Positions 23,122-36,976 of a stretch of DNA of 64,000 bases are shown here, in pieces. A model generated the notes under the pieces. It saw only the letters and a program-made list of their open reading frames with translations. It was not told where the DNA came from and ran no database searches. The DNA is from Narthecium ossifragum (taxonomy: Eukaryota > Streptophyta > Magnoliopsida > Dioscoreales > Nartheciaceae): assembly GCA_963920575.1 (NCBI GenBank), contig OY986972.1, positions 20,372,083 through 20,436,082 on the forward strand, given 5' to 3'. The position numbers were made by a program, and so were the translations under genes. Position 1 is the stretch's first letter. Each line of letters begins with the position of its first letter.

Positions 23122-25217
23122 TGTCACGCCCTGACCCGAAAAACCCATCCGAACCGAGACGTGAGGGGAGAGACCTACACCTGTTCACTTCCAATATGGT
23201 GCGATACAACAATTACCACAATAATTTAAATGTTTGACTTCTGATGGCAACACTACAATCTAAAAACTTACTATTCCATTAACACCAGAGTTGTACAGGT
23301 CTATAACAAAATTACTCAGAGATGGAAATTATACATTTAAACTAATCCTCGTGGGATATTGTATACAAAACTGTCAAACTTTACAATCAGATCTTTAGAA
23401 ACCCCAAAAGCCTCGAGAAGTCGACGCGTCGCTAAAAGCTGATCTGCTGGGAGCTACGGAAGCACTGGCATCTGCACTTGCAAATACAGCCCTGGTAGGA
23501 GTGAGTAACAAAGCTCGGTAGAATTGTACTCTACGTCACACTCAAAAAAGGGGAAACTGCAACTATATCGTCTCCTTACCAAGCCTAAGGCGCAACTAAC
23601 TACAAGCATGCAAACACGACAGGGATCACGCCGGCTTTGGGCGCTCCCCAATCGCCAACCATGCCGGGGATCACGCGGGTTCTAAGCGCTCCCCAAACGT
23701 AAACAAGGTAACCATGGAGTTGAGAGCACCTCGAGTGCATCCCTAACTCAATAGCATATAAGTAAAGCACACCCACACTTTAAGCTTGGCAAGGGAGAAC
23801 GACACGACCTCTACACCTCAAGAACCACGATCTGATAAACCAATTAGTGCAACAATCTCGCCCTAACCTTGGCTACCCAACCACGGACCTAGGGCTAGAT
23901 CCGAGCTACCTGAGAGCCTCAGATCGGCGATCAACCTATCGCCCACGTCCTAACCTAAAATGCACCTAATGCAATCAAATGCATGCAACTACACAAACAT
24001 TTAACCTAGGTGTCTCTATATGGCACAACAACAATAGAAGCTACAGTTATTCTACACATTCCCATGAGTCATGACTCTCCCGGTTAACCAAAAAGCGGTA
24101 AACAAGTAAAGAAGCAGTAACTACTATGCATGCATGACATAAAACAAATTGAAATCGTTAAAACATGGCAATACGATCCAAACCGCGAATCATCGCTTAA
24201 ATCAAAGGTAAAACCGTCAAAATCCCGATTAAAGCTTCATGCCATCCTAGGTCTAATAATAGGAAAGACATATAAGAAAACCGAGTTGATTTGGAATCAA
24301 AACCATTGGAAATGAAACCAAATTTAGTTCACTGCACAAGGGGATCGATCTTCACCTCCAATGAAAATCGATCTTCTTCACACATGTCTACTGCCAAGGA
24401 AGAGATCGATCTTCACCTCCGATCTTCCTCGAGCCAGTGCTGCACCGCCTTAGCCAAGCAAGAGATAGATCTTCACACATATGAGGATCGATCCTTCACG
24501 GGCTAGGTGTGAGGTCACGAGAGAGATCGATCTTCTTCAAAAGAAGATCGATACTTCTTATACCTAGCCGGAAACCCACCGGAGAAAAACACTGAAAAAC
24601 TCACAAGATACAAAACCAAACTTCACAAAACTCAGGGATCAGGAAGTGTAGGACTAGGGGAGTCCAAAAACACCAAGAAAACAGAAAACCAACGGCTAAA
24701 CACAAAGATCTAAGCTAAAGAGAGTAAATCAAACCCTAAACTGCCAAATCTTAAGATTTTAGTAGAGATCCCTACCTAGAACAAGTGGATGCCTCCAAAT
24801 CCAACTCAACGAGCTTCAGATCGTCCAAACGATCCTCCCCAAGCCGCTGGATTTGATCTCCTCGTAAGATTTCCAAAAAAAATCCAAAGGAAAAGAGACA
24901 AGTCCTACAAATAGGACCAGCCACGACCAGAGAGATCGATCTTCACCTCCCATGAAGATCGATCTTCCTAGTGACAAGGCGAAGACTTTCTAGCCACAAG
25001 GAGATCGATCTTCTACCCCTTAAAGATCGATTTTCTCATGCTCAAAAGTGGCAAGTGGGCAAACCCTCATGCCCAAACCCAGATCTTTCGATCCATGTCA
25101 CACCTAAGGGTTCTAATCAAACAAGGACATCATTCTAAGGTCGTGTGTGCACAACGCGAGTGTGAAACGACCATCGACACATATGGTAGAGCCAGGTTAA
25201 AGGAACGGGTCCTCACA
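23122..25217 (-). mobile_element. LTR-A copy 6 (solo-LTR-like)
   Basis: Starts TGTCACGCCCTGACCCG and ends GAACGGGTCCTCACA, 2096 bp. Perfect target duplication ATGCA (23117-23121 and 25218-25222). GATCGATC arrays at 24341-24560 (internal slot) and 24935-25035 (upstream of a minus-strand TATA-like CCTATTTGTAGG near 24905). No gene. Confidence 0.88.
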
Positions 25218-25887
25218 ATGCATATATCATAGGTATTTATCATTTAAACATATCTAGAATAAAGCATACAAACATTTGTCCTAACATAGCTAAACCATGC
25301 ACGATATCAATCATCAAACAAGGGCACACCTTTGGCCCATTTAGCCCACAAATAAAATAGAAACATGCACACAGCCGGCCCTAGGCATAAACATATTATA
25401 AGGGTACATAATTTGCATAATTAATATGAGATTACGAGAATTGAACAGAGGGAAGAATAAATGGCACTTATCACTAGCAATTAGCAGTGAATACAGGGAC
25501 AACAACACAAGTCGGTATAAAGCTAAATCGAGGGATTGCACCCATGTTAGACTATTATACAAGATCAATTCATCAGGAATAAAGGGAATTCCAAAGTTCG
25601 TCTAGCAATGTTGTCATTTACCTGGCTCCCGATCAGTCGGCACCTTGCCTAATTGGTCGGAAGTCCAGAATCTAGAAACTTAAACTCTCAACCGCGTCCA
25701 ACATTGAAATCAACAAACCAAACGAATCTCAGATTACGTGGGCAAAACGGATACAGTAAATCCGGCAAACCAAGCAAACCTCAGTAAACAAACCAAACAA
25801 GGCAAAGTCAGCAAATCCACATCTCTATTCTTCAACCCAGAACAACCCAAAGCCCCTGAACAACCCATACACATCCACATATGTATC

Positions 25888-26215
25888 TGTGAGACCTGGG
25901 GTATCTGGGTATCGGTGTTCGCATGGAGGGCATGTGGCCGAACCAGGTAACCGAGTAGGCAAACCCACGTAGATAATAAGTATATTAGTAACCCTTATAA
26001 GACACAATCCGTTTTAAAGCCGTGATGACAGTGATCCGTCAGAAAACTCCAAGATTAAGTGTGCTTGCCTTGGAGCGGTCCCGGGATGGGTGACCCATTG
26101 AAAAGTTTTTCCAGATTTCTGTAGTGACCCAAAAGCGGACAATATTGTGTCAGGTGGGGCCCTCGGGTAAATCCTGGATGGAGCCTGCATGCCCCGGATG
26201 GCGGGGGCCGTTACA
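25888..26215 (+). mobile_element. Cassandra TRIM solo LTR, copy 1
   Basis: Starts TGTGAGACCTGGGG and ends GGGGGCCGTTACA, 328 bp, with perfect target duplication GTATC (25883-25887 and 26216-26220). Its interior (26020-26115) is homologous to plant 5S rRNA. LTRs with embedded 5S sequence define Cassandra, a terminal-repeat retrotransposon in miniature. Only one LTR is present, so this is a solo LTR. Confidence 0.88.
26020..26115 (+). other. 5S rRNA-derived segment inside the Cassandra LTR
   Basis: It contains the box A-like GATTAAGTGTGCTT (26053-26066) and an exact box C-like GGATGGGTGACC (26084-26095), preceded by GATCCGTCAGAAAACTCC, in the order of the 5S internal promoter. The 3' part diverges from 5S rRNA, so it is not a functional 5S gene. 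Box spacing suggests an RNA polymerase III promoter remnant. Confidence 0.8.
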
Positions 26216-27443
26216 GTATCTATCCTTCAAAATACATATATAGATATCTCGAAGAAAGCCACAATCAAAATACCCAAAGCCAACAGATTTCGAGTTTGTT
26301 CTGTTCAGCAAGCAGAACAGAGTAAATCCATATATATAGATAAGAAATGACGAGGACCACTGAAGTGGAAACCATAGTCCAATCTATTCTTCAAGGAAAT
26401 CAATCAGTGCTAAGGACAACCCATACATACCCGGGTAAGAATGAGCAATAAACTCAGCATGATTCTATACTACGACACTCACAAAAGAAGGGAGACAATA
26501 AATTCTCAGGTTCCGACTCATCTCTAGGGGAAAAACACACGTTACGTGCACCGTCTACCCCAAAGCACGCACTGTGATGACCTCCATTGTCAACATTCAT
26601 CCCTCTCAAACCAAGCGCTCCAGCGCTGAAACAACATGGGTAGAACCCAGGGCAGTACTTAACTTCCCCCACTAAAATGAGACTGAGACTGGAACCTAAG
26701 ATGACCTCTATACCTCAATCAGAGTAAATTTCAGTCAGCTAGACAGTATCCTCGATAACATCAAATTATCATAACAATTCAATCCTAGACCTTGCTACCC
26801 AGCCTCGGTCCTACGGCTAGATTCGAGCTGCCCGAGCCCCTGGATCGATGATCAACCCATTGCTCGTGCCTAGCCTAGAATGCATATAATGCAATCAATT
26901 CATGTATGATCATACGCACACAGATCAGATTCAGGCATGCAACGATATGCCAGATAATATACATGGCTAGGCACAACATATAGCTCGCAAAAGGTGAACA
27001 TAGCATAGGGTCTAGATAAAGCAGATAAATAGCCACACACGCCTACAAATGGGATACAACCTGATGAGACGTGAAAAGTACACAAATTAACCCCTTAACT
27101 TACGGTTGTTAGTCTCCAAGTAAAGTATTACTAATACTCTTCATGGTATTTTAGGTATAAGAGACCTCAACAAGAGTTAGAACAAGTTTGGAGCAAAAAC
27201 GAGAAAATTGGAGCTAAAAGGAGCAAAGAAGCTGAAAAGATTACATGGGTCAACTTGGAAGATTAAACTGTACATCATCAGGAAAAACTAGATGATGTTC
27301 CATATATGATTGGAAAGCTCTGGAAGTTTAGTTTCTAGAGAATTTTACGTTTTGTGGTTTGGAGTTTCCTAGAGGAAGTTACAGTACTTTTGGTACCAAT
27401 GGCGCAGTGTTGAATGACAAAAGAGATAATACGCATGAAAGAA

Positions 27444-27640
27444 GATCGATCTTCTTTACTATAAATGATCAATCGTTGTACTGTAGCAGAGATGACAGAG
27501 AGCGATGTTTTAAATGATCGATCTTCTCTCTATAAATGATCGATCATCTTCTTAAGAAGATCGATCTTTCCTTGCTAGCAAGACAAAATAAAGGGTGCAA
27601 ATCAAATCCGAGTGGGCCTATTTTGGAGCCTATAAATAGG
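27444..27640 (+). promoter_or_regulatory. LTR-B promoter: GATCGATC cluster and TATA box
   Basis: Four GATCGATC or near-matches between 27444 and 27570 lie about 60 bp before CCTATAAATAGG (27629-27640). It parallels the LTR-B copy at 4166-4406. Confidence 0.55.
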
Positions 27641-28635
27641 GGACTTAGGGTTCTTCAAAAGGGAACTCTCTTGGCTACTTGGAGGCCAAGGAAAGGGGGC
27701 TATCTGGCTCTCTCTTTCTCTCTCTCTCTCGGAGAGGGAAGCACTCTTTCTTAGTTTCTTTTTCCTCTTTTAAACTTTTCTTGTTAGAATCTCTTGGAGG
27801 AAATCCATGACGGAATAGCTTCATCAACTTTCATTTATGGATCAAACCCAAAAGATGAGTAGCTAAACTTTTAACCATTTGATTCTTATGATATAACTAT
27901 GGTTTCTATTAGGGATTTTTAGGATTTAGGATTTGCATACCTTTTTGAATTGTTTGTATGGATTGATCTTAATTTCTTTATGAACTTGGTGTTGATTTAA
28001 CTTGTGGATGGTTGGATTGTTCTCATGTGTGTTAGATCTAGAGCTTATGCATGGTGGGGCTTAGATTTGACTCATCTAATAGGGGAATCATGCTAGAACC
28101 ATGGAATCTCATATTATGAGGGGATCTTATTTGTGATTAGAGATTTAATAGTACTAAAACCACTATAATTTATTCCTAATCCTCCACCCATCCTATCTTT
28201 ATAGATTTGGCCATCGAGGTGCTAGAACCATCTTGATTTTACACCTAAATCCATATTATGATTATTTTCTCGTGATGAATCGAACTTAATCAGAGGGTTC
28301 ATTAGCGGTGATCAGAACTAACCATTAGGTCACCGAATTTTAGATAATTGTTCTCACCGACGAGGGATTCTAATCGAACCTTGTTGAGTGATAGGGAGAA
28401 CTAGCCATTCACTTATCAACCATTAGGAGAGCTATTCAGTTTGGTTCACTAGTTTTAATCGTAGGAAGACTTGGTAGAACCTTTGTTACGGATTAAGATT
28501 CCTTGACCTCTTTTTCTTGCATTTATAAATCCTTTAGTATAAAGCTAGTTTAATTCCAATTCTAATTCTTTTCTCAACTTATTGGTAGGAATACTTAGAT
28601 TGAGTTTAGTAGTTTAATTACTTTCATACGCATTT

Positions 28636-29480
28636 TGTCACGCCCCAGCCCAGAAGACCCATCTGGGTCGGGACGTGAGGGGGGGACCTACACATGTTCA
28701 CTTCCAATCGGGCGCGATACAACAATTACCACAAATAAATTAAACATTTGACTTCTGAAGGCATAATTGAAATCTAAAACATACTATTCCATTAACATCA
28801 GAGTTATACATATCTGTATCAAAATTACTCAAAGATGGGAATTATACATATAAACTTATCCTCAAGGGATACTGTATACAAAAACTGCCAAACTGTAAGA
28901 TCTGATCCTCAGTCACCTCAACGCCCTCCAAAAGTCGAAGCGCCGCTAAAAGCTGATCTGTTGGGAACTACGGAAGCGCTGGCGTCTGCACCTGCAAACG
29001 CAGTCCGGGTAGGGTGAGCATAAAGCCCAGTAGGGTTCTACTCTATGTCACACTCAAGGAAGGGGGAAACTACAACTGAATTGTCTCCTTGCCAAGCCTA
29101 AGACGCAACTACAACAAGCATGCAAACGCGACGGGGATCATACCTGCTCTGGACGCTCCCCAATCATCGACCACGCCGGGGAACACGTCAGCTAGCGCTC
29201 CCCAAACGTCAACAACAGAAAAGTAAAGCACACCAGCACTCGGGCTTGGCAAAGGAGGATGGTACGAGCTCTAAACCTCAATAACCAAGATATGATAACA
29301 GTTGTACAACAATCTCTCCCTAGACCAGGCTACCCAACCACGGTCCTAGAGCTAGACCCGAGCTACCCGAGAGCCTTGGATCGGCGATCAACCCATCGCC
29401 CACGTCCTAACCTAAGATGTAGATAATGCAAACAAATGCACGCACCCGGTCGAGCCAGGTCTAAGGACCCGGTCCTCACA
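28636..29480 (-). mobile_element. LTR-A copy 7, internally deleted (845 bp)
   Basis: Starts TGTCACGCCCCAGCCCAG and ends CCCGGTCCTCACA. Perfect target duplication CATTT (28631-28635 and 29481-29485). It lacks the array region, the promoter part and most of the middle, yet both termini are intact. Confidence 0.85.
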
Positions 29481-29649
29481 CATTTCTTGTGGATTCGACT
29501 CGGACTCACTGCTAGCTAGCTCTAAAGTAGTTAGTTAGTAGTTCGATTATAAATTTGTAATTTTGATCTGGCACGTTAAGCCGCGACACTTTTCAAGCTC
29601 TATCAAAACCCCAGCTAGTCAATCAACAACTACTTTAATTAACAATACA

Positions 29650-32417
29650 TGTCACACCCTGACCCAGAAAATCCATCCAGGCCGAGGCGTGAGGGGAAAC
29701 CTACACTATTTACATCTGATACGGCGCGACAATACACAAAGCGGAATAAATTTGAACTTAAAGACTTCCAAGGGCATAAAGGTAAAACTAAATATTACAT
29801 TGCGGAATAAGACTCAATCAAAAGAGGGAACATGATTTCATATATTAAACGTTAAATACATCATCCTCAAAGGTAACAATAAACAAATACTGCCAAAATG
29901 TACATCTGTCCCTCTGAGACCTCAAACACCTCCGGAAGTCGACGCGCCGCCAAGACCTGATCCAGCTGGAACCACCGAGGATGAGCTGACGCCTGCACCT
30001 GCAAACGCAGACCGGGTAGGAGTGAGCAATAAGCTCAGTAGGGTTCTACTCTACTCTACGTCACACAGGAAGAAGGGGAAACTACAAAGTCCCGAGTTCT
30101 GTCTCATCTCCAAGGGAAACTCACGTTACGTCCACCGCCTACCCCAGGGCACGCGCTCTATGACCTCAACTGTCAACAGCCGTCCCTCTCAACCACCCAG
30201 CGCTCAGCGCTGAACAACAAGGGGGTAGGACCCAGGGCATCACGTAACTTCCCTTAAACGAATACTGAGCATGAGACGAGAACTCTGGGCGACCTCTACA
30301 CCTCAAACAACAGATGATAGTCAACTAAACCCATCCTCGAGAATACAGAGATTTGGTATAACAATCATGCCCTAGTCCTTGCTACCCAGCCACGGTCCTA
30401 GAGCTAGATCCGAGCTACCCGAGAGCCTCAGATTGGCGGAGACCCTATTCACCCGCACCCTAGCCTTATGCTCTAATGCAGACAAAATGCATGCAATGCT
30501 CAGGCACAGATAAAGAGATATAAGAATGCAATAAGATGACATCAATTATACAGGGCTAGGCATAGCCTCTAGTTAGCCAAAGGGGTAAGTATAGCAAATG
30601 TCTCAAATACATGTAAGCTATACTAACAATACAACGATTAGAGCAAAGCGATAAACACAGATATACAATAGTCTTCAGTGCTCTCCGGCACCTGACAGAC
30701 TAAGGTTCCACAGTTACCCCGTAGGAAACTGGCCAACGGCCAAGCAACAACAACAGAGCCAATTTCGGCATTACAACAGTGTCCACAGCCGTCAACCAAA
30801 ATTGCTATAAGGGAATACAACCCCGACCAAGTCAACAAGGCATACATACAAGATATACATAATCTACCAGTACAACGGGTTACGCCCCCGGCTCACGCCG
30901 GCAATCAGTGGGGCTATTAATCAAAGCAGTAAATTTATACTAAGCATGTAGGGCACACCTCCGGCCCATTTATACTAAACATTCCTGGGGGTTGTCACTC
31001 CCTCGGTTACCCATAAAGTGATAAAGCATTCACAAACTACATATATATACACATATATATAGATATAACATGCTTATCGGGAAACTGCTTGAAAATCGAT
31101 AGAAATCAATAAACCGATTTGAAATACAACTTACGGCGTAATCCAGAGGTAAACTGGTCAAAATCCAGATTAAAATATTATAATAATCACTACTTATCAT
31201 CGAAAAAATCACATGAGAAATTCGGGTCGAAAGGAAACCGAAAACATCAAATTTGGATCCATTAGACAAATCAACATTTAAAGGATCGATCATCTTACCC
31301 AAGATGATCGATCCCTTACATGGGTGATCGCTGCCTGGGAAGGAAGGTCGATCGATCTTCTTCAGACGGAGCAGAACACTAACAAACAAATGATCGATCT
31401 TCTTCCCACAGAAGATTGATCCTTCATACTCGGCAGAGAAGAGTGAATAGTGTCGGAAATCAAATTTCTTAGATTTAACCTATCAAAACATATCGAAATC
31501 AAACCAAACTTGGTAGGCATGTGCAATTGGATGTGGGGAATCTAATGACACTAAGAAATCCAACTTTGGATGATCAAATCCTCAGAATTAAATCAAATGG
31601 CCCGAAAGCCGACGAAACCGATGAAAAACTGAATTTGTTGGATTTGATCTATCAAACAACGATGGAATCCATTCAAACTTTGCAGGAAAGTCTATTTGAT
31701 GGTGAGGAATTCATTCATGCAATAAAAACCAAACTCAGATCGTGAAATATCAGATCTGAGTCCAACCCCGTCAAAAAACTGACAAAAATACGGAATTCAT
31801 CCAAAAGAATACGGAACTGAAACCATAGCTAGCTTCTAAACATGCTAAGGATTGAGAATACAGAAAAGCAAGACATTCCAATACATACAACAGCCAGAAA
31901 ACACAAAAAGGCAATCATAGGGTTACCATTTCACCAAAAATGGGTAGAAACACCTACATTTATAGACGTGCAGGCGATCTACGAGATCCTCAACTCCGAT
32001 CGCCGCAGATCCACGCCGAAAATCCACAGCCCCAAGCTCCAAGAACCAGCCGGCAGCCCAAGGGAGGAGAGAGGAAGAGAGAAAGAGAAAAGAAAGGGAA
32101 GAGAGAGAAAAGAGAAGAGCTTAAATAGAAAGCTGGAATCGATCATAGCCGTCCGATTCGATCTCTTCCGATCAAGCTCCGATCTTCCAATCGGAAGCGT
32201 CCTTAAGATTCTAATCAAACACATACATCAATCAAAGGCAATGTGTGCAACGCGGGTGTGAAACTGACCACCAGAAAGCATATTTACGAAAATGCCACTG
32301 GGGTCAAAAACAGCGATGCGACCAACCGATCGCATCCCAAAGCCAACCGAGCCAAACCACAAAACCATACCCTTGACCTAACACAGTCGGACCGGGTTGG
32401 AGGTACGGGTCCTCACA
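29650..32417 (-). mobile_element. LTR-A copy 8 (solo-LTR-like)
   Basis: Starts TGTCACACCCTGACCCAG and ends TACGGGTCCTCACA, 2768 bp. Perfect target duplication ATACA (29645-29649 and 32418-32422). GATCGATC array in the internal slot at 31280-31430. Minus-strand TATA-like TTCTATTTAA at 32121-32130. No gene. Confidence 0.88.
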
Positions 32418-33071
32418 ATACAACTGTCCTAAAGAAAAGCTTTCGCACGCCTGAGCTCAAATCTTTCTATCCCAAGCTCGCCTAAGGTTCTAACAAGCAC
32501 AATAAACATTTATAGGGTTGTGTGTGCGCTACGCGAGTGTGAAATCAACCGCCAATGTGCAATTTATCAAATTGTCATTAGGGTCCAAAATCAACAATGC
32601 GATTAGAAAAATCGCGCTCGACTCGGAAACATGCCAACAGGGCACGGTCCCGACCTACGCGGTCAAGCCAAGTTATAGGAATGGGTCCTCACACATAGAG
32701 TCCCATGACTTAGATCCAACACCTCGACACCATCCCAACTGTCGATCTTTGGCTTCCCAACCGATCGACTGGTAGGCAGAGCATAGGGGGAAAAAATTGG
32801 ACGAACACCTAACAATGACCAATGACGGCAAGAATTCGCGAACACGGGAAAACAAGGAAACCCAAACACTTCAAGCAAACTAGTCAATCACAAACCCCAC
32901 GAGTAATCCATGGTAGCAAGGGGAGAACAGAGCATGGCATAGCAAAGTTCTTAGCATAGCATAGTATGGCAGCAGGGGAACAGAGGAGACCCAAAAACCC
33001 CAAGCAAATCCTGTCAATCAAAGACACCTCGAGAAATCCACGACGACAAGGAGGATAGAGCACAACATAGC

Positions 33072-33388
33072 TGTAATGGCCCCCGCTGTCTTGGGCCACC
33101 CAGGATCCACCCGAGGGCCCCACCTGACACAATATTGTCCGCTTTTGGCTCACCGCAGAAATCTAGAAAAACTTCCTAGTGGGTCACCCATCCCGGGACC
33201 GCTCTAAGGAAAGCACACTTAACCTTCTAGTTTTCTGACGGATCACTGTCATCACGGCTTTAAAACTCATTGTGTCTTATAAGGGTTACTAATATACTTA
33301 TTATCTACGTGGGGTTGCTTACCCGGTTACCTGGTTCGGCCACACGTCATCCAAGCGAACACCAACACCCGGTACCCCGGGTCTCACA
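33072..33388 (-). mobile_element. Cassandra TRIM solo LTR, copy 2
   Basis: Starts TGTAATGGCCCCCGC and ends CCCCGGGTCTCACA, 317 bp, reverse of copy 1. Perfect target duplication ATAGC (33067-33071 and 33389-33393). The 5S-derived box C appears as GGTCACCCATCC (33182-33193) and box A as AAGCACACTTAACC (33211-33224). Confidence 0.88.
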
Positions 33389-36300
33389 ATAGCATCGAAA
33401 TACATGGTAGCAAGAGGAGAAATAGAGCAAATGCAACAAAAATCAGAGATCGAAGCATATCATCAGAGAAGGGGATAAAACACCAACTGCAATCATTAAA
33501 TCCAAGCAACATTATGTAAGGAAGAGGGAAAACATCACAAGAGAGGCACGAATTCAACAGCGAAGCCATGGATCTAAGAGATCATGCATCAAAACCAGAG
33601 AAATGGAAGAAATCTCATCAAAATTCATGAAAATCCATAGATCTAAACCACTACCGCAAGAGAGAAGAAGGTAGCATCACAAAGATCCTAAGCTAATATG
33701 CATCGAAACCCATCCTAATGATCCTAATCAGAGATTAGGGTAGATTCCCTACCTCTAGATCGTGCGGGAGTTCCTTCTCCTCCTCCAGTCGTCAACGCTG
33801 TCGTTTCCTTCTGGTCACGATTGGCCTCTCTCTCTCTTTTCCGGTCACGAGCGCCGCTGTGAGGACCTGTCCCTCTACTCCTGGGTCGACCGCTTGGGTC
33901 GGGCCCGTGGCTCGTTGTGGACCGCAAGGGCAATTTGATAAATTACTTCTTATCGGTTTGTTTCACACCCTCGTGGTGCACACACATCCCCTATATTTGA
34001 TTTACGTGTTTGCTAGAACCCTAGGCGGGCTTGGGATCGAAAGATCCAAGCTCGGGCGTGCAGAAGCCTGTTTTTAGGCAGCTAGCGGCCCGTTGGCGAT
34101 CGATCGGACCTGTGTTGGTGGCCGACGTGTCCGGATAAGGACGCGAACTGACTTAACCCAGCCAATCCGATGGATCGGTCCCTGGAGCGATCGATCGGAC
34201 TCGAGCCTATAAATAGCCGCGACTTCCCCTGTTTTTCCAGATTGCTTCCGGTCTTCTTCTTCCCCTCCGTTCTCCCTCCTCCGGCCATCTTTTTGGGTGC
34301 TTGAAGGCTTGTTGGACTCGTGGCAGCGAGAGGAAGATCCTTGGCTTGGTTGGAAGCCGGATTGGTGGCCGTACCGCGGGGAATCAACTGAGGAGTGTGC
34401 TTCCGGTAGGTTTCTACCTACGTGGGTTATTTAGGGGGTTTTCTCTAGATCTAGCCGGTAGATCTAGGTGTTCTTGGGTTTGTTGGATGCCTCTTGCTTA
34501 GATTAATTATTGATATGAGTTTTATAAGATTTGATTGAGTTTTTAGTAGGCTTTTAGCATGTTTAATCTCAGATTTTCCGGTTTCTCTGTTCTTGAAGAA
34601 CAGCCAGTGTACGGCGTGTTTTTCGGCTTGTACGTGCATTATTTGGACTTATGATGAACATGAGAGTTTTAGATCTTTGAATCTACTCTCAGACCCAACC
34701 AGTTTCACATGTTTCTGATTTTCCTATGAGTTGTTATGATTTTCCTATGTATGGGATGCGTTGCAGCAATTAAAGGTAATTAGTGAGATTAGTGATTTTG
34801 ATTAGTGTTTTCCGGTTAATCTAGCCGTTTGAGGTTTCCCGATTTTGAATATGTTGATCCTAGCATGTTTAGTTGCGGGATTCTAAGTTGGATCTCGAAT
34901 CCAACGTCATTTGGATATTGGATCGACGAGATCACTTAGCCCCTAATTAGAGGATCTTGTTGGTTTTAATAATATTATTTGTGTTGAACATATAATATTA
35001 TATTATATGTTCATCTGAGTTTTTAGGGTTTTTTCCCGTTGTAGGAGTCCACGGTTGACGGTCGCGGTACCATCGTAATGCCGGGACCCGCTGCGAATTG
35101 GCTGGCAGCGGTTGGTAGTACCGCTGCAGTGATCCAGTTAGACTTGTATGTTGCTTTATCATACTGTTGCATGCTTATCTTTTACTTGCGTATGATCATA
35201 GCATGCATTTCTGCTGTGCATTAGATGCATAAGGTTAGGGCGTGGGCGATGGGTCGATCGCCGATCCGAGGCTTTCGAGTAGCTCGGATTTAGCTCTAGA
35301 ACTGTGGTGGGTAGCAAGGTTCAGGTTGGATTGTAGTATTCAGGCGATATTGATGATAGGCTTACATGACTTGAATACATATTGATCGATGATTTAGAGG
35401 TCGTGTCGGCCTCGAGCCAGGTGATGAGGATGCAGCCGGTGTCGGTCCTTCGCCTAGCAGTGTCATGTTCCTGCTAGTGGGACATCAGTGTTTGTTTCCT
35501 GCTTTACTGAGGGTGGAACCTGGACATGAGCTCTCAGTGATGCGCGGTGGGGTTGTGGGGCCTCGTAGCATACCTAGGCCTAGCTTGGGGGCGACACTGT
35601 TGTGTTCCCTCCCTTTTTGTGTGTCATAGTGTAGAACCCTACTGAGCTTTATGCTCACTCCTACCCGGGCTGCGTTTTGCAGGTGCAGACGTCAGCTCTT
35701 CTTCAGTGGCCCCTACCTGGCAGGTGTTTGGTGGCGTGGCGGCGTCTGGCGGTGCTGAGGAGCGATGATCATCTGTCTACCTGATAATGTGTGAAAAGTG
35801 TAGCGGCTTAACGCGCCCGATCAAAATTAGAAATTTATAATCAAACTCTCTACTAACTACCTTTGGGGGTAGCTAGTGGTGAGTCCGAGTCGATCCACTG
35901 GAAAGAAACTAGAATTGAAGCTACATACTAAGCATAATCATCTACCAAGAAGTTGGAGGAAAAGATTTAGATTTGGGTTTTTAACTAGACTAGACCAAAA
36001 TTAATGCTAAAAGGTGATAAAATATGAAAAAAGGCCGATGGATTATTAATCAATAACAAGGGTTCTAATAGCTCTTCCTAAGACCAGGGCATGCATCCTC
36101 AACTTGAATGGTTAAATCCAAATGTCGACAAGCGAGTGCCTAGTTACACCTATCGCTCGACGAGGCTCGGGTTAAGATCCCTCGTCGGCAAGGACAAACG
36201 TCTAAAGATCGGCTACCGAATGATTAGTTGCGATCGCCGCTAACGAACCCTCTAATTAGGATGGATTCGTCGCAATAGAGTTAACGTGGTATGGATCTAG

Positions 36301-36976
36301 GTGTGATAGCAAGGTGGTTCTCGCACCTCGCTGCCCAAAATCACAATGATAGGATGGGTGGAGGGTTAGGAATAGATTGGTGGTGGTTTTAGCACCCAAA
36401 TCTAGTCCAACCTTGGATTAGAATCCTTTGCCGTGAGAGAATCAATGGTTCTAGCATGGATCCCTCTCGTGAGAGGTTCCATCCAAACCCTAGCATGCAA
36501 GAGACCTAGATCTAGGGCACGATAGGGTAATCCAAGCATCCATCAATGAAAACAACACCAAATTCAAATAGAAATTAAATCCAATCCATACAACCATTTA
36601 ATAGAGTAGCAAAAAGCCCTAAATCCTAGGATTCTTTAAGAGAAAACCCTTATTACATCATAAGAATCCCTAAGCTAAGAGTTTAGTGACTCATCTTGGG
36701 GGTTTGATCCGTGGAGGGAGGTTGATGACGCTCTCCTTCCATGGATCTCCTCCAAAAAGGCCTTATTCTCAGTTGGGTAAGAGGAGTCTAAAAGAGGAAA
36801 GACTGAAAAAAATCTAAGTGAGGATCCCAAAATTCCCCCAAAGGGGTCTATTTATAGATTACAAGCATCCCCCACTCGAATTAGATCTGGGCCGTTGATT
36901 TTGCTCAACTGGCACATAAAGATCGATCTGTATAGGCTAAAAGATCGATCTTTCTCTTCCGTGTGATTGCTGGTCC

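Larger units (their letters stand above)
27062..29605 (+). mobile_element. LTR-B copy 2 (solo-LTR-like)
   Basis: Starts TGATGAGACGTGAAAAGTAC and ends GCCGCGACACTTTTCAAGC..TATCA. Flanks are CAACC (27057-27061) and AAACC (29606-29610), 4/5. The paralogous LTR-A sequence at 30812-30830 shows the empty site. About 1.7 kb without the nested LTR-A at 28636-29480. GATCGATC cluster 27444-27570, then TATA box CCTATAAATAGG (27629-27640), then a CTCTCT tract. Confidence 0.8.
26216..32693 (-). mobile_element. Degenerate LTR-A copy, left end not resolved, nested by LTR-B and another LTR-A
   Basis: Segments 26216-27061, 29606-29649 and 32418-32693 carry LTR-A landmarks in the right order, including GGGTAAGAATGAGCAATA (about 26431), and end GAATGGGTCCTCACA at 32693. 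The left terminus was not found; 26216 is only the start of the recognisable stretch. It is interrupted by 27062-29605 and 29650-32417. Confidence 0.45.

Noticed and set aside
26020..26115. Functional 5S rRNA gene
   Set aside because: The ends do not match 5S rRNA, only the internal promoter part is similar, and it is bounded by a Cassandra LTR with target duplications.
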